64,000 bases of DNA from Clostridium tertium (GTDB lineage Bacteria; Bacillota; Clostridia; Clostridiales; Clostridiaceae), in NCBI RefSeq assembly GCF_017873245.1, contig NZ_JAGGJY010000003.1, positions 62,001 to 126,000 on the forward strand, written 5' to 3'. The notes beneath the pieces are model-generated. The model did not search any database, was not told the DNA's origin, and was given only the letters and a program-made list of their open reading frames with translations. Positions 44,964 through 54,496 of the stretch are shown one piece after another (the first letter of the stretch is position 1; every line of letters begins with the position of its first letter). Made by a program: the position numbers and the translations under genes.

Positions 44964-45467
44964 ATGAGATATTATGATACTAATATAAGAAATTTTAAAG
45001 TAAGAGAAACTTCAGAAGAGGATATTCCATTGATTTTGTCCTTAATAAAGGAAATAGCAGAATATGAAAAGATGTCAGATGAAGTTATTGCAACAGAAGA
45101 AACATTAAGAAACTCTATTTTTGAAAATAATAGAGCAGAAGTAGTAATATTAGAGTTAGATGAAAAGCCAGTTGGATATGCATTATATTTTTATAATTTT
45201 TCTACATTCATAGGAAGAAGTGGTCTTTATTTAGAAGATATATTTATAAAAAAAGAATTTAGAGGAAATGGATTTGGAAAAGAAGTATTTAAATTCTTAG
45301 GAAAGAAAGCAAGAGAAGAAGGTTGTAAAAGAATGGAATGGACATGTCTTAATTGGAATGAACCATCAATAAGATTTTATAAATCTCTAGGGGCAGTTCC
45401 TATGGATGAATGGACAGTATATAGGCTTAAGGAAAAAGAGATACTAAATTTAAGTAAAATGAAATAA
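44964..45467 (+). CDS. GNAT-family N-acetyltransferase, diamine/spermidine acetyltransferase-like
   Basis: A 167-residue GNAT protein resembling eukaryotic-type SSAT/diamine acetyltransferases: KVRETSEEDIPLILSLIKE at the start, the Y(L)EDIFIKKEFRGNGFGKEV acetyl-CoA loop (RGNGFG), and LNWNEPSIRFYKSLGAVPM near the end. The substrate may be a polyamine or similar amine; this follows from family likeness. RBS GAGGGGAAT. A bidirectional terminator follows. Confidence 0.9.
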   Translation: MRYYDTNIRNFKVRETSEEDIPLILSLIKEIAEYEKMSDEVIATEETLRNSIFENNRAEVVILELDEKPVGYALYFYNFSTFIGRSGLYLEDIFIKKEFRGNGFGKEVFKFLGKKAREEGCKRMEWTCLNWNEPSIRFYKSLGAVPMDEWTVYRLKEKEILNLSKMK

Positions 45468-45476
45468 CTCAAAAGA

Positions 45477-45519
45477 AAACAGCTATATTATAAGCACATG
45501 ATATAGCTGTTTTTTTATT
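45477..45519. terminator. Bidirectional terminator between GNAT and PHP genes
   Basis: A perfect 12-bp stem (AAACAGCTATAT / ATATAGCTGTTT) with a 12-nt loop and T7 on the + side. Confidence 0.85.
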
Positions 45520-46287
45520 TTAGAAATATTGAAGTTTTCTTTTGCTAAAATAAACTCCTTTTAAGCCAATGGATTCTATAAAGTCTAATGCTATATTAAA
45601 ATTCTTAGAAATGTTTTTATGATTATGAGCATCAGAACCTAAAGTAACATATTTGCCACCTAAGTCTTTGTATAGTTTATATATATCAAATAAGGATTCC
45701 CTAGCTGAAGTGATATGAAGTCTGCTTGAGTTTAATTCTAAAACTTTTTCTTTGCTTATTAAAGTAGTGAATATTTCAGAAAGAATATTTTTAAAATCTG
45801 AAAATGGTATTTCTTTATTTTTAAAAGAGCAATATCTACAAGGATAATCTATGTGTGATAATGAATCAAAGTTATTATATAATTTTACACAAGATAACAT
45901 ATCTTCTAGATAATAAGAAAAGAAGTCATGTTTATTATAACCTTGATGTACATAATCACAATATATATCTAGAGCTTTGACCGCATGTATAGAACCTAAA
46001 ATAAAATCAAAATCATGGCTAGAAGCTATTTTTTCATTTTGAGCAAAGGTATTTTGTGTTAATCCAATTTCTATTCCTAGCTTTAATTTATCTGATCTAT
46101 ATTTTTCATATTTATTAAAGTAAGTAGGAACATCAAATCTAAATTCATTTTTTACTGGATAATCTAAATCCATATGATCAGTTATTATGATACCAATATT
46201 CTTTTCATTACTAATAGATATAGCATCTAATATATTCATATCGCTATCTGTAGAAAATTTTGAGTGCATATGGCTATCAAATATCAT
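45520..46287 (-). CDS. PHP-domain phosphatase, histidinol-phosphatase-like
   Basis: A 255-residue metallophosphatase of the PHP/HisJ family. Metal-binding motifs are visible: DSHMHS at the N-terminus, DHMDLDYP, GIEIGL with its Glu, GSIHAVK, SHIDYPCRYC and GSDAHN near the C-terminus. HisJ-type members dephosphorylate histidinol phosphate in histidine synthesis, but no his genes adjoin, so a different phosphoester is possible. RBS AGGAGGGATTAT before ATG on the minus strand. Confidence 0.9.
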   Translation of the reverse strand: MIFDSHMHSKFSTDSDMNILDAISISNEKNIGIIITDHMDLDYPVKNEFRFDVPTYFNKYEKYRSDKLKLGIEIGLTQNTFAQNEKIASSHDFDFILGSIHAVKALDIYCDYVHQGYNKHDFFSYYLEDMLSCVKLYNNFDSLSHIDYPCRYCSFKNKEIPFSDFKNILSEIFTTLISKEKVLELNSSRLHITSARESLFDIYKLYKDLGGKYVTLGSDAHNHKNISKNFNIALDFIESIGLKGVYFSKRKLQYF

Positions 46288-46426
46288 ATAATCCCTCCTT
46301 TAGAATAAAATGTTGTTTTTTTATTATATCATATATTTATTAATAGTTTCTTAATATCAAAATATCTTGATAAATGGTATTATTAAATATAAAATTAAAT
46401 TAAAATATAAATAAAGGTGTGTTTTT

Positions 46427-46768
46427 ATGGAAAAATTATTCGAAATAAGAGATTTGGTATTTTATAAGGAAGAATTTTTAGATAATTTAGACGAATTTGA
46501 AGATATATTACCTATAATAGAAGAACTTAGCAAAGATCTTACGTATGAGGAAATAGAAGTAGTAGGAGAAAATGAATGTTGTGAAAAGACAAATAAAAAT
46601 TACATAGTTGAAATACCAGGATTTTTAGATGAAAATGATGAATTTTTAACACAAGCAGAAGTAGAAGCATTAGCAAGCACAGGAAAACAGAGAATGCTGG
46701 ATTTATTTGTAATAAGAATATATAAATGCGTAACATGTAAAAAATGGATAATAGATATTTTAGAGTAA
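46427..46768 (+). CDS. Unknown acidic protein with C-terminal CxxC
   Basis: A 113-residue acidic protein (EEFLDNLDEFEDILPIIEEL) with CC at about residue 51 and IYKCVTCKKWIID at the C-terminus, the latter perhaps a metal-binding CxxC. No signal or membrane segment. RBS AAAGGTG before ATG. It directly precedes the TcaA-like gene (15 bp) and is probably in its operon. I do not recognise a family. Confidence 0.68.
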   Translation: MEKLFEIRDLVFYKEEFLDNLDEFEDILPIIEELSKDLTYEEIEVVGENECCEKTNKNYIVEIPGFLDENDEFLTQAEVEALASTGKQRMLDLFVIRIYKCVTCKKWIIDILE

Positions 46769-46783
46769 AGAGGGTTGATAAAT

Positions 46784-48031
46784 TTGGAGAAATTTGATAG
46801 ATTATTAAAAAACTTAAAAAAATACATATGTCTTTTAAAAGAAGATATAAAAAATTTAAGTTTTAATAATATTAAAGAATTTCTAATTAAGCGAAAATTA
46901 CTACTTAGTACAATTTTAGTTTTTTTTATTTTAATTGGTTTTTGGGTAGGAGGTTATAAGGCTTCAAAGGATATTGTTTTGAAGAATTTAGAAATATCCT
47001 TAAAAGAAAATAAACCGGGACGAATATTTAAAAAGATTAGAGTTGATGATAAGAAAATAAGTAAAAAGGATTTACAACCTTTAGCGGAGTATTATTCAGA
47101 TAATACTAATCAAGTTGATGACATAATAAGAGGGTTAAAAAGTAATGAAAAAAGTAGATTTTTTACTTTGAAAAATGACAAAATACTATTTTTTAATAAC
47201 TATAAAATACAAATAGAGCCTGTTTCTATAAAAATTAATACAAATTTTGATGATGCTAAGATTTATGTTGATAATGGGGTTATAGATGCAACAAAGATAA
47301 AAAGAGGTCTAATTCCCGGGAAATATATAATAAGAGGGGAGTTGGATACTTTATACGGAAAGGTTGTTGAAGAACAAGAAATATTTTTGATGCAAAATGA
47401 AGAATATATATTAAATTTGAAAGCTATTAATATAAATTTATCGTCAAACTTTGATGATGCAGATGTAGTTATAAATGACAAAAAAGTAAATAAAAAAGTA
47501 AAAGATATAAAAAATTATGGACCAATACCCATAAACAAAGGCATAAATATATATTTGGAAAGAGAATTTCCATGGGGAGTATTAAAAAGTGAAAAAGTTA
47601 ATGTGGGAGGCTTACCTAATATAAATATAGATATAAATATGGTTAATGATAAATTATTAACTGAAATAGACAGTTGTACTAATATTTTTTACAGTAGTGT
47701 TTTTGATGCTTTAAATTTAAATGATTATTCTTTAATAAAAAATGCAGATGAAGATGCAAAAAATAAAATTTATGACAGTGTAAAAAGAGAAAGCTTATTT
47801 TTAAAAAATAATTATGAGCTTACTGAATTAAATACAGAAGTGAGAAGTAGCGAATTTTATTATGAAAATAAGACTTACAAAGCCAATATAGTTATAAATT
47901 TAGATTATAGTGTAAGTAAAAAGCTTATCCCATTTATAAAAGATAATGTTAACGAAATGTTTTTAACTCAAATGGAATATGTTGATGGCAAGTGGGAAAT
48001 AACCAATGTACAAAAGTTTAATTTAGAATAA
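46784..48031 (+). CDS. TcaA-like membrane-anchored protein
   Basis: TTG 46784 is preferred to TTG 46775 because AAAGAGGG is 9 nt upstream of it. The 415-residue protein has one membrane segment (about 41-60, LLLSTILVFFILIGFWVGGY) and a large extracellular part. Repeated units with NFDDAKIYVDNGVI and NFDDADVVINDKKV, and a final domain ending YVDGKWEITNVQKF, match the TcaA/YvbJ family of Gram-positive envelope proteins linked to glycopeptide response. The N-terminal zinc ribbon common in the family is absent; the gene just upstream encodes a CxxC protein, which may be coincidence. Confidence 0.75.
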   Translation: MEKFDRLLKNLKKYICLLKEDIKNLSFNNIKEFLIKRKLLLSTILVFFILIGFWVGGYKASKDIVLKNLEISLKENKPGRIFKKIRVDDKKISKKDLQPLAEYYSDNTNQVDDIIRGLKSNEKSRFFTLKNDKILFFNNYKIQIEPVSIKINTNFDDAKIYVDNGVIDATKIKRGLIPGKYIIRGELDTLYGKVVEEQEIFLMQNEEYILNLKAININLSSNFDDADVVINDKKVNKKVKDIKNYGPIPINKGINIYLEREFPWGVLKSEKVNVGGLPNINIDINMVNDKLLTEIDSCTNIFYSSVFDALNLNDYSLIKNADEDAKNKIYDSVKRESLFLKNNYELTELNTEVRSSEFYYENKTYKANIVINLDYSVSKKLIPFIKDNVNEMFLTQMEYVDGKWEITNVQKFNLE

Positions 48032-48048
48032 GGGTAGGTGTAAAACTT

Positions 48049-49380
48049 ATGAATAAGAAATTAAAAGCACTAACTTTAGCTGTTGTAGTAATTTTTTCAA
48101 GCAACACATTGGTGTTTGCAGAAAGTAGTAGCTCCTTACAAGATAAAATAGAACAAAATCAAAGTGATATAAATAATTTAGAAAATGAAAAAGACAAAGT
48201 TAATGGAGAAATAGAAAATCAATCAAGTGAACTTCAAGGAATTTTGAATCAAATTAATGATAAAAGTAAGGATTTGGAAAGTGCTAAAGCAGAAGTTAAT
48301 GAGTATCAAACTAAAATAGATGAGGTACAAAGTGAAATTGATAGAATAAATTCAGAGATAACAAGTGCTGAAAATGAAATTTCTACAAAAGAAGCCCTTA
48401 TTACAGAAAAAGAAGAAGAAGGTAGAAAGATAAAAGAAGCGTTAGATCAGAGAGTAAGAAATTACTATAAAATGGATGTAACGGCAAATTATATTTATAT
48501 GATATTAAAAAGTGAAAGTGTAGTTTCTTTATTTAATAATATTCAAAATGTCTTTAGAATAATGAATTTAGATAAAGGGCTAATGGAATCAGCAAAAAAT
48601 ATTCAAAAACAATTAGAGGAAGAAAAGATTGAGATTTCAAAAAATTTAGAAAAAATCGAAGCTGATAAAAATGAAGTAATAGCAAAGCAAGATGAACTTA
48701 AGGAAGCACAAAAGGAGTTCATAGTAAAACAAGAATTCCATCAAAGCAAAATGGACGAGCTATATGGATTGGAATCACAAAAATCAGGATTAATAGCATC
48801 TTTATCAGATAAAGAAAAAGAATTAGAAGAACAAATTGGTGATTTAGTTTCTTATAATCAAGAATTACAAGTAGCTTTGGATAATATATTTAATGAAATA
48901 AATAACGGTTCTAATAATGGTGGAAGTAATACAGGTGGAAATAATCAAGGTGGAGAGGAGAACTCAGGAGGAAATACGATTCCTGGAGATCCAAGTAGTG
49001 AGACGTTTTTAAGACCTGGTTATGGTATTGTAACAGATCCATATGGACCAAGAATTAACCCTGTAACAGGCGAATCTGGATTCCACACAGGAGTAGATTT
49101 AGGAGATCCTTATGGAGCACCTGTTGCAGCGTCTAAAAGTGGTGTGGTTGCATATTCAGGTTGGATTTCTGGATATGGAGAAACTGTAATTATAGACCAT
49201 GGTGGTGGAGTGCAAACTTTATATGCTCATAATAGTGAAAGATTAGTGAGTGTTGGACAAACTGTTGCAAGAGGAGAAACAATTGCAAGAGTAGGATCAA
49301 CAGGTATGAGTACTGGACCTCACATTCATTGGGAAATAAGAATTAATGGACAGCATACAAACCCTATGGGATATGTGTAA
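48049..49380 (+). CDS. Secreted coiled-coil M23 peptidase (EnvC/NlpD-like)
   Basis: Cell-wall endopeptidase or amidase activator. 443 residues: signal peptide (1-24, ending VFAES), long coiled coil (about 30-270), Gly/Asn-rich linker (about 285-315) and a LytM/M23 domain. Zinc residues are in GFHTGVDLG (HxxxD) and GPHIHWEI (HxH), plus the LYAHNS motif, so all catalytic positions are kept and the domain is probably active. Coiled-coil plus M23 is the layout of EnvC and pneumococcal PcsB-type partners that act with FtsEX. It sits 17 bp after the TcaA-like gene. Confidence 0.93.
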   Translation: MNKKLKALTLAVVVIFSSNTLVFAESSSSLQDKIEQNQSDINNLENEKDKVNGEIENQSSELQGILNQINDKSKDLESAKAEVNEYQTKIDEVQSEIDRINSEITSAENEISTKEALITEKEEEGRKIKEALDQRVRNYYKMDVTANYIYMILKSESVVSLFNNIQNVFRIMNLDKGLMESAKNIQKQLEEEKIEISKNLEKIEADKNEVIAKQDELKEAQKEFIVKQEFHQSKMDELYGLESQKSGLIASLSDKEKELEEQIGDLVSYNQELQVALDNIFNEINNGSNNGGSNTGGNNQGGEENSGGNTIPGDPSSETFLRPGYGIVTDPYGPRINPVTGESGFHTGVDLGDPYGAPVAASKSGVVAYSGWISGYGETVIIDHGGGVQTLYAHNSERLVSVGQTVARGETIARVGSTGMSTGPHIHWEIRINGQHTNPMGYV

Positions 49381-49402
49381 AAAGGCCGAAAGGCCTTTTT
49401 TT
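49379..49402 (+). terminator. Terminator of the M23 gene
   Basis: AAAAGGCC-GAA-AGGCCTTTT hairpin followed by TTTTA. Confidence 0.9.
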
Positions 49403-49426
49403 ACAAGGAATAATGAATAATAAAAA

Positions 49427-49535
49427 ACCTGTACAAAAATGCACAGGTTAAAGGGTTTCTATGTTCATTTAAGAAAGGGAATAAATGAACATATGTGGGG
49501 TTTTATTAAAACTGATAATAAAAAATATTATCAGT
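49427..49535. repeat. Three successive small hairpins in a gene-free gap
   Basis: AACCTGT/ACAGGTT (49427-49449), ATGTTCATTT/AAATGAACAT (49461-49492) and ACTGATAATA/TATTATCAGT (49511-49535) follow one another. No promoter stands out. The remaining part of the 389-bp gap to 49769 is AT-rich without visible features. Confidence 0.45.
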
Positions 49536-49769
49536 AGTATGGGCTAATTATGTATTGAAAAAATATGTAATTAATAAAATAATTGTAAAATTTATATATT
49601 TATTATATTATATTTTGTCAAAAAATCCAATAGTTTTTATAAAATTTATCGAAAATAAGATTTTTTCTGAAAATATTAGCATTTTATAAAATAAAAATAT
49701 ATAAAAATATACAAAATATATAGAGCTTTCAATGAAATACGTTATATAATATAAGTTGAGGTGATTTAA

Positions 49770-49940
49770 ATGAAAAATTTTAAAAATGAAGATATATTAA
49801 AGTCAACACCTGACTACGAAGATTATACAGAAAATGAAGCTAAGCTATCAGTGCAAGAAATGAGAGAACTTGGCTTATTAAAATGTGGTGGATGTTGTAG
49901 TAGTAAAGGAAGCGCTTCAGGATGTGGTTGCAAAAAATAA
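49770..49940 (+). CDS. Cysteine-rich small protein, unknown
   Basis: A 56-residue gene with RBS GAGGTG 7-8 nt before ATG. The first 38 residues are charged and leader-like (YEDYTENEAKLSVQEMRELG); the last 18 hold five Cys and many Gly/Ser (KCGGCCSSKGSASGCGCKK). The split layout recalls precursors of ribosomally made, modified peptides, but no radical-SAM, cyclase or transporter gene is adjacent. A metal-binding peptide or spore-related protein is also possible. It stands between the M23 peptidase and a membrane-anchored unknown. Confidence 0.65.
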   Translation: MKNFKNEDILKSTPDYEDYTENEAKLSVQEMRELGLLKCGGCCSSKGSASGCGCKK

Positions 49941-50025
49941 AAGAAAATAATACTATAAATGTATTTTATAATAAATAAATGTAAAAGCTTTTAATATAAA
50001 ATATAAGTTGTGGGAGGTATTAGGT

Positions 50026-50826
50026 GTGAGAAAACCTAGCATATTCAGCAGAGATTATGAGAGGAAAATGAAAAAACGCAGAAGACGAATAGCAGCTATT
50101 TCAGTTGTGGGGGTTTTACTTATAGGGATCTTATTTATGAGGATAGCTGCAGGTAATATAAATACAGATACATTTAAAAATAAACTTCAAATGTGGATTG
50201 CTGAAGATGAATCTTTAGATAATATAGACGAAGATATTGATAACTTAGAAAATAATGAAAATAAAGAAGTTATTGAAGAGACACCTAAGGAACCAGAAAG
50301 TCAAATAATAGAATTTAAAATCAATGAAAATTCTATATTAAAAGCAGAATATGAAGAGATAAATGGAACTATAAAATTTAAAGGTGTAAAAGAAGTTCCA
50401 AGTAATATTTATTATACAATAAATAAAGCGAAAAATTTAATTTTAATCATAGATGAAAATCAAAATATGAAGATTTTTAATTCAAATAAAAAGGAATCGA
50501 ATATAACAAAAGATAAATATACAGCTCCAAATGGAGAAATATTTAATAAAGATTCAGTTCTTGAAACATATGAAGGATATTTATGGAATGTAGAAGCAAG
50601 GTTTATAACAGATACAAAAGTTGCATACATTAGTAATGTACCCTATTTTGGATATGATTTGAATAAATATATATGGGTTATAGATTTAAATAATAATACT
50701 CATAGTACTTTATGGAATTCTAAGGGGAAGGAAATAAAATTTGGAGATTTGAAAGAAAAGGGATTAGAAGTTGTAATTGATGGCAATGTTAAATATGTAA
50801 ATCAAAATAGCGATTTAGTCAACTAA
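50026..50826 (+). CDS. Membrane-anchored unknown protein
   Basis: GTG 50026 with GGGAGG 8 nt upstream is favoured over TTG 50008. The 266-residue protein begins with a basic cytoplasmic stretch (KMKKRRRRIA), one membrane helix (about residues 22-42) and an outside domain. After an acidic linker (about 58-88) comes a beta-rich part with VEARFITDTKVAYISNVPYFGYDLNKYIWVIDL that looks like a small folded module. No known catalytic motif. It precedes tig, which has its own promoter. Confidence 0.72.
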   Translation: MRKPSIFSRDYERKMKKRRRRIAAISVVGVLLIGILFMRIAAGNINTDTFKNKLQMWIAEDESLDNIDEDIDNLENNENKEVIEETPKEPESQIIEFKINENSILKAEYEEINGTIKFKGVKEVPSNIYYTINKAKNLILIIDENQNMKIFNSNKKESNITKDKYTAPNGEIFNKDSVLETYEGYLWNVEARFITDTKVAYISNVPYFGYDLNKYIWVIDLNNNTHSTLWNSKGKEIKFGDLKEKGLEVVIDGNVKYVNQNSDLVN

Positions 50827-50849
50827 GATAAAATTAAATAAACAAATAT

Positions 50850-50879
50850 TTGAAAGTATTTGATAGAGTATGGTATAAT
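50850..50879 (+). promoter_or_regulatory. Promoter of tig
   Basis: TTGAAA (50850-50855), 18-bp spacer and an extended -10 TGGTATAAT (TATAAT at 50874-50879). Confidence 0.8.
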
Positions 50880-50933
50880 AAGCTAGTTATATCAATTATG
50901 ATAGTATCTTACTATTTTAGGAGGAAGAGTACA

Positions 50934-52217
50934 ATGGAAGCTAAAATGGAAAAAATAGAGAAAAACGTTGTTAAATTTGAAATAAAGGTTGAGGCTGAAA
51001 AATTTCAAGAAGCTTTAAAAAGAGCTTACAATAAAAACGTTAAAAACTTTAATGTACCAGGATTTAGAAAAGGAAAGGTTCCTATGGCTATAGTTAAAAA
51101 ATACTATGGGATAGGAGTTTTAATTGAAGATGCAGTTAATTTTGCTATAGATGCATCATATTCAAAAGTATTAGAAGAAAATAACATAATTCCTGTTGAT
51201 TATCCAAAGGTAGACGTAATAACAGCAGAAGAAGGAAAAGAGTTTGTATATACTGCAGAAGTTACAGTTTATCCAGAGGTTGAATTAGGAGAATATAAAG
51301 GCTTAAAAGTTGAAAAGCCATCTTATGAAGTTACAGAAGATGCAGTAAATGAAAAATTAAAAGAAATGCAACAAAAAAATGCTAGAATCGAAACTAAAGA
51401 AGATGGAGAAATAGCTACTGGGGATACAGCAGTTATTGATTTCAAAGGATTTATTGATGATGTAGCATTTGAAGGTGGAGAAGGTAAAGATTATTCACTT
51501 GAAATAGGATCAGGTACTTTCATAGATACTTTTGAAGATCAATTAGTTGGAGCAAAAGCTGGAGATAAAGTAGAAGTTAACGTAACTTTCCCAGAAAACT
51601 ATGGAAGAGAAGAGTTAAATAATAAGCAAGCTAAATTTGAAGTTTTAGTAAAAGAAATAAAGATAAAAGAATTACCTGAAATTGATGATGAATTTGCTAA
51701 AGAAGTTTCAGAATTTGATACATTAGCAGAATTAAAAGAAGATATCGTTAAAAAAATGGAAGAAGAAAACAACAATAGAGCAGAAAGAGAATATGAAGAT
51801 GCAATTATAAAAGCTGTTGTTGAAAATGCTAAGATCGATGTTCCAGAAGTTATGGTTGAAAAAGAAATTGATACAATGGTAAGAAACTTAGAACAAAGAC
51901 TTCAATATCAAGGCTTAAATCTAGAACAATATTTCCAATTTACTGGTACAGACGAAGCAAAAATGAGAGAATATATGAAAGAAAATGCAGAAGTTAAAGT
52001 AAAGACAGATTTAGTTTTAGAAGCTGTAGAAAAGGCTGAAAATATTGATGCAACAGAAGAAGAATTAAAAGAAAAAGCTAAGGAAGTTGCAAAAATGTAT
52101 TCAGCAGAAGAAGATGACAAAATGGTTGATTTATTAATGAATGGCCAAAGAGCAGCACTTCTTGCTGATGTTAAAGTATCAAAGACTATAAAATTCTTAG
52201 TTGAAAATAATAAATAA
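50934..52217 (+). CDS. tig: Trigger factor (ribosome-bound chaperone, prolyl isomerase)
   Basis: Binds nascent chains at the ribosome exit and speeds proline isomerisation. The ATG at 50934, with AGGAGG upstream, gives 427 residues, the usual length. Ribosome-binding signature [12 protein letters not shown] near residue 38, FKBP-type domain (about 150-235, [25 protein letters not shown]) and helical C-terminal domain are in order. An in-frame GTG-less extension upstream overlaps the promoter and is not used. It heads the tig-clpP-clpX order common in Firmicutes. Confidence 0.96.
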   Translation: MEAKMEKIEKNVVKFEIKVEAEKFQEALKRAYNKNVKNFNVPGFRKGKVPMAIVKKYYGIGVLIEDAVNFAIDASYSKVLEENNIIPVDYPKVDVITAEEGKEFVYTAEVTVYPEVELGEYKGLKVEKPSYEVTEDAVNEKLKEMQQKNARIETKEDGEIATGDTAVIDFKGFIDDVAFEGGEGKDYSLEIGSGTFIDTFEDQLVGAKAGDKVEVNVTFPENYGREELNNKQAKFEVLVKEIKIKELPEIDDEFAKEVSEFDTLAELKEDIVKKMEEENNNRAEREYEDAIIKAVVENAKIDVPEVMVEKEIDTMVRNLEQRLQYQGLNLEQYFQFTGTDEAKMREYMKENAEVKVKTDLVLEAVEKAENIDATEEELKEKAKEVAKMYSAEEDDKMVDLLMNGQRAALLADVKVSKTIKFLVENNK

Positions 52218-52225
52218 TATACAAA

Positions 52226-52260
52226 AAATAATTGCCAGAATGAAATTCTGGCAATTATTT
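52226..52260 (+). terminator. Terminator after tig
   Basis: A perfect 16-bp stem (AAATAATTGCCAGAAT / ATTCTGGCAATTATTT) with a GAA loop. Confidence 0.85.
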
Positions 52261-52373
52261 CAAATATTCATTAACAAAATAAATAAAATTTTATATAATT
52301 TAATATAATTAGTTTTTTAAGAATATGGATATATTATAAAAGAAGGTAGAAAATAGAGAAGGAGGGAATAAAA

Positions 52374-52970
52374 ATGAGTTTAGTTCCTATGGTCGTAGAG
52401 CAAACTAGTAGAGGAGAAAGATCTTATGATATCTTCTCAAGATTATTAAAAGATAGAATAATTATGTTAAGTGGAGAAATTAATGATACCACTTCTAATT
52501 TAGTAGTATCACAACTATTATTTTTAGAAAGTGAAGATCCTGATAAGGATATCCATCTTTACATAAATAGTCCAGGTGGATCAATAACTGCAGGTATGGC
52601 TATTTATGATACAATGCAATATATTAAGCCGGATGTATCTACTATATGTATAGGGATGGCAGCTTCAATGGGGTCATTTTTACTTTCATCTGGAGCAAAG
52701 GGAAAAAGATTTGTATTACCAAATAGTGAAATTATGATTCATCAACCTTTAGGCGGTTTCCAAGGTCAAGCAACTGATTTTGATATACACGCAAGGAGAA
52801 TAATAAAGATTAAGGAATCATTAAATAGAATATTAAGTGAGAATACTAATCAGCCTCTAGAAAAAATAAAAACAGATGTTGAGAGAGATTACTTTATGAC
52901 AGCAGAAGAAGCTATGAATTACGGATTAGTAGATAAGGTGATTACGAAAAATGATAAAGGTAGCAACTAA
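52374..52970 (+). CDS. clpP: ATP-dependent Clp protease proteolytic subunit
   Basis: Serine protease core that forms a tetradecamer fed by ClpX or ClpC. 198 residues, standard length. The catalytic triad is Ser98 (GMAASMGSF), His123 (IMIHQPLGG) and Asp172 (VERDYFM). RBS AAGGAGGG before ATG. clpX follows after 35 bp. No CtsR-type heptad repeat was seen upstream, unlike clpB. Confidence 0.97.
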   Translation: MSLVPMVVEQTSRGERSYDIFSRLLKDRIIMLSGEINDTTSNLVVSQLLFLESEDPDKDIHLYINSPGGSITAGMAIYDTMQYIKPDVSTICIGMAASMGSFLLSSGAKGKRFVLPNSEIMIHQPLGGFQGQATDFDIHARRIIKIKESLNRILSENTNQPLEKIKTDVERDYFMTAEEAMNYGLVDKVITKNDKGSN

Positions 52971-53005
52971 GTAAAGTTCTATCTTAATCCAAGCGAGGTG
53001 AATTT

Positions 53006-54301
53006 ATGGCTAAGTACGATGAGAAGAAACAACTTAAGTGTTCTTTCTGTGGTAAGAATCAAGAACAAGTTAAAAGATTAATAGCTGGACCTGGGGTATA
53101 TATTTGTGATGAATGTATAGATTTATGTTCAGAAATAATAGCAGATGAATTTGAGGACGGAATTGAATTAGATACAACAAGTGTTCCGAAACCAAATGAA
53201 ATAAAAAATTATTTAGATCAATATGTAATTGGTCAAGAAAAAGCTAAAAAATCATTATCTGTTGCTGTTTATAATCACTACAAGAGAATAAACTCTAATC
53301 TAATAGATGATGATATTGAATTACAAAAGAGTAATATACTTTTATTAGGGCCTACAGGATCTGGTAAAACGCTTCTAGCTCAAACATTAGCAAAGTTTTT
53401 AAATGTTCCATTTGCTATAGCCGATGCAACAACATTAACAGAAGCAGGATACGTAGGAGAAGATGTTGAAAATATTCTATTAAAGTTAATCCAGAGTGCT
53501 GATTACGATATAGAAAGAGCAGAAAAAGGAATAATTTATATAGATGAAATAGATAAAATAGCAAGAAAATCTGAAAATCCTTCTATTACTAGAGATGTTT
53601 CAGGTGAAGGTGTTCAACAAGCGTTATTAAAAATACTTGAAGGAACAACAGCTTCAGTACCACCTCAAGGTGGAAGAAAACATCCACATCAAGAATTCTT
53701 ACAAATAAATACTTCTAATATTTTATTTATTTGTGGTGGAGCATTTGATGGTGTAGATAAAATAATAGAAAAAAGAACTGAAAAGAGTTCTATAGGATTT
53801 GGTGCTAATATAACATCTAGACATACTAAAGATGTTGGTAAACTACTTAAAGATATAATGCCAAGTGATTTATTAAAATTTGGACTTATACCTGAATTTG
53901 TTGGTAGATTACCAGTTGTAGTAACTTTAGAATCATTGGATAATGATGCATTAGTGAATATATTAACTCAGCCTAAAAATGCTTTAGTTAAGCAATATAG
54001 AAAGCTTTTTGAGATTGACAATGTTGAATTAGATTTTACTGACGCTGCATTAAAAGCAATAGCAAATGAAGCTATTGAAAGAAAAACTGGTGCTAGAGGT
54101 TTAAGATCTATAGTAGAAGAAATGATGACAGAGGTTATGTTTGATATTCCTTCTGATGAAACAATCTCTAAAGTTATTATAAATGAAGATTGTATAAAAG
54201 AAAAAAATAGTCCGGAAATTATTAAATTAGCTGAGGGAGAAGTACGACCTCAATTAAAAGCTAAGAAAACTAAAAAAAGAAAAGGCATAGAAACTGCATA
54301 A
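53006..54301 (+). CDS. clpX: ATP-dependent Clp protease ATP-binding subunit ClpX
   Basis: Unfoldase that recognises tagged proteins and feeds ClpP. 431 residues. The N-terminal zinc-binding domain has CSFCGKNQ and ICDECIDLC (four Cys); the AAA domain has Walker A GPTGSGKT (about residue 118) and Walker [11 protein letters not shown]. The IGFGANI loop needed for docking to ClpP is present ([12 protein letters not shown]). Co-transcribed with clpP, 35 bp apart, and closed by a terminator. Confidence 0.97.
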   Translation: MAKYDEKKQLKCSFCGKNQEQVKRLIAGPGVYICDECIDLCSEIIADEFEDGIELDTTSVPKPNEIKNYLDQYVIGQEKAKKSLSVAVYNHYKRINSNLIDDDIELQKSNILLLGPTGSGKTLLAQTLAKFLNVPFAIADATTLTEAGYVGEDVENILLKLIQSADYDIERAEKGIIYIDEIDKIARKSENPSITRDVSGEGVQQALLKILEGTTASVPPQGGRKHPHQEFLQINTSNILFICGGAFDGVDKIIEKRTEKSSIGFGANITSRHTKDVGKLLKDIMPSDLLKFGLIPEFVGRLPVVVTLESLDNDALVNILTQPKNALVKQYRKLFEIDNVELDFTDAALKAIANEAIERKTGARGLRSIVEEMMTEVMFDIPSDETISKVIINEDCIKEKNSPEIIKLAEGEVRPQLKAKKTKKRKGIETA

Positions 54302-54303
54302 TA

Positions 54304-54346
54304 AAAAAACATCTTATTGTTATATTTAACTATAAGATGTTTTTTG
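54304..54346 (+). terminator. Terminator of clpPX
   Basis: AAAAAACATCTTAT pairs with ATAAGATGTTTTTT around a loop, with T-rich tail. Confidence 0.85.
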
Positions 54347-54496
54347 TTTTTAAACATTAAAAATAAAATATTTTCAAGAAAAGTAATGGTAATTATCCCT
54401 TTTTTTATGGAATATTAACCTCTGATTAAGTTAATAATATTGATATGACTAAAAGAAGGGAGGGAGCATTAACCTTTAAATGGTAATGCAAAATTT

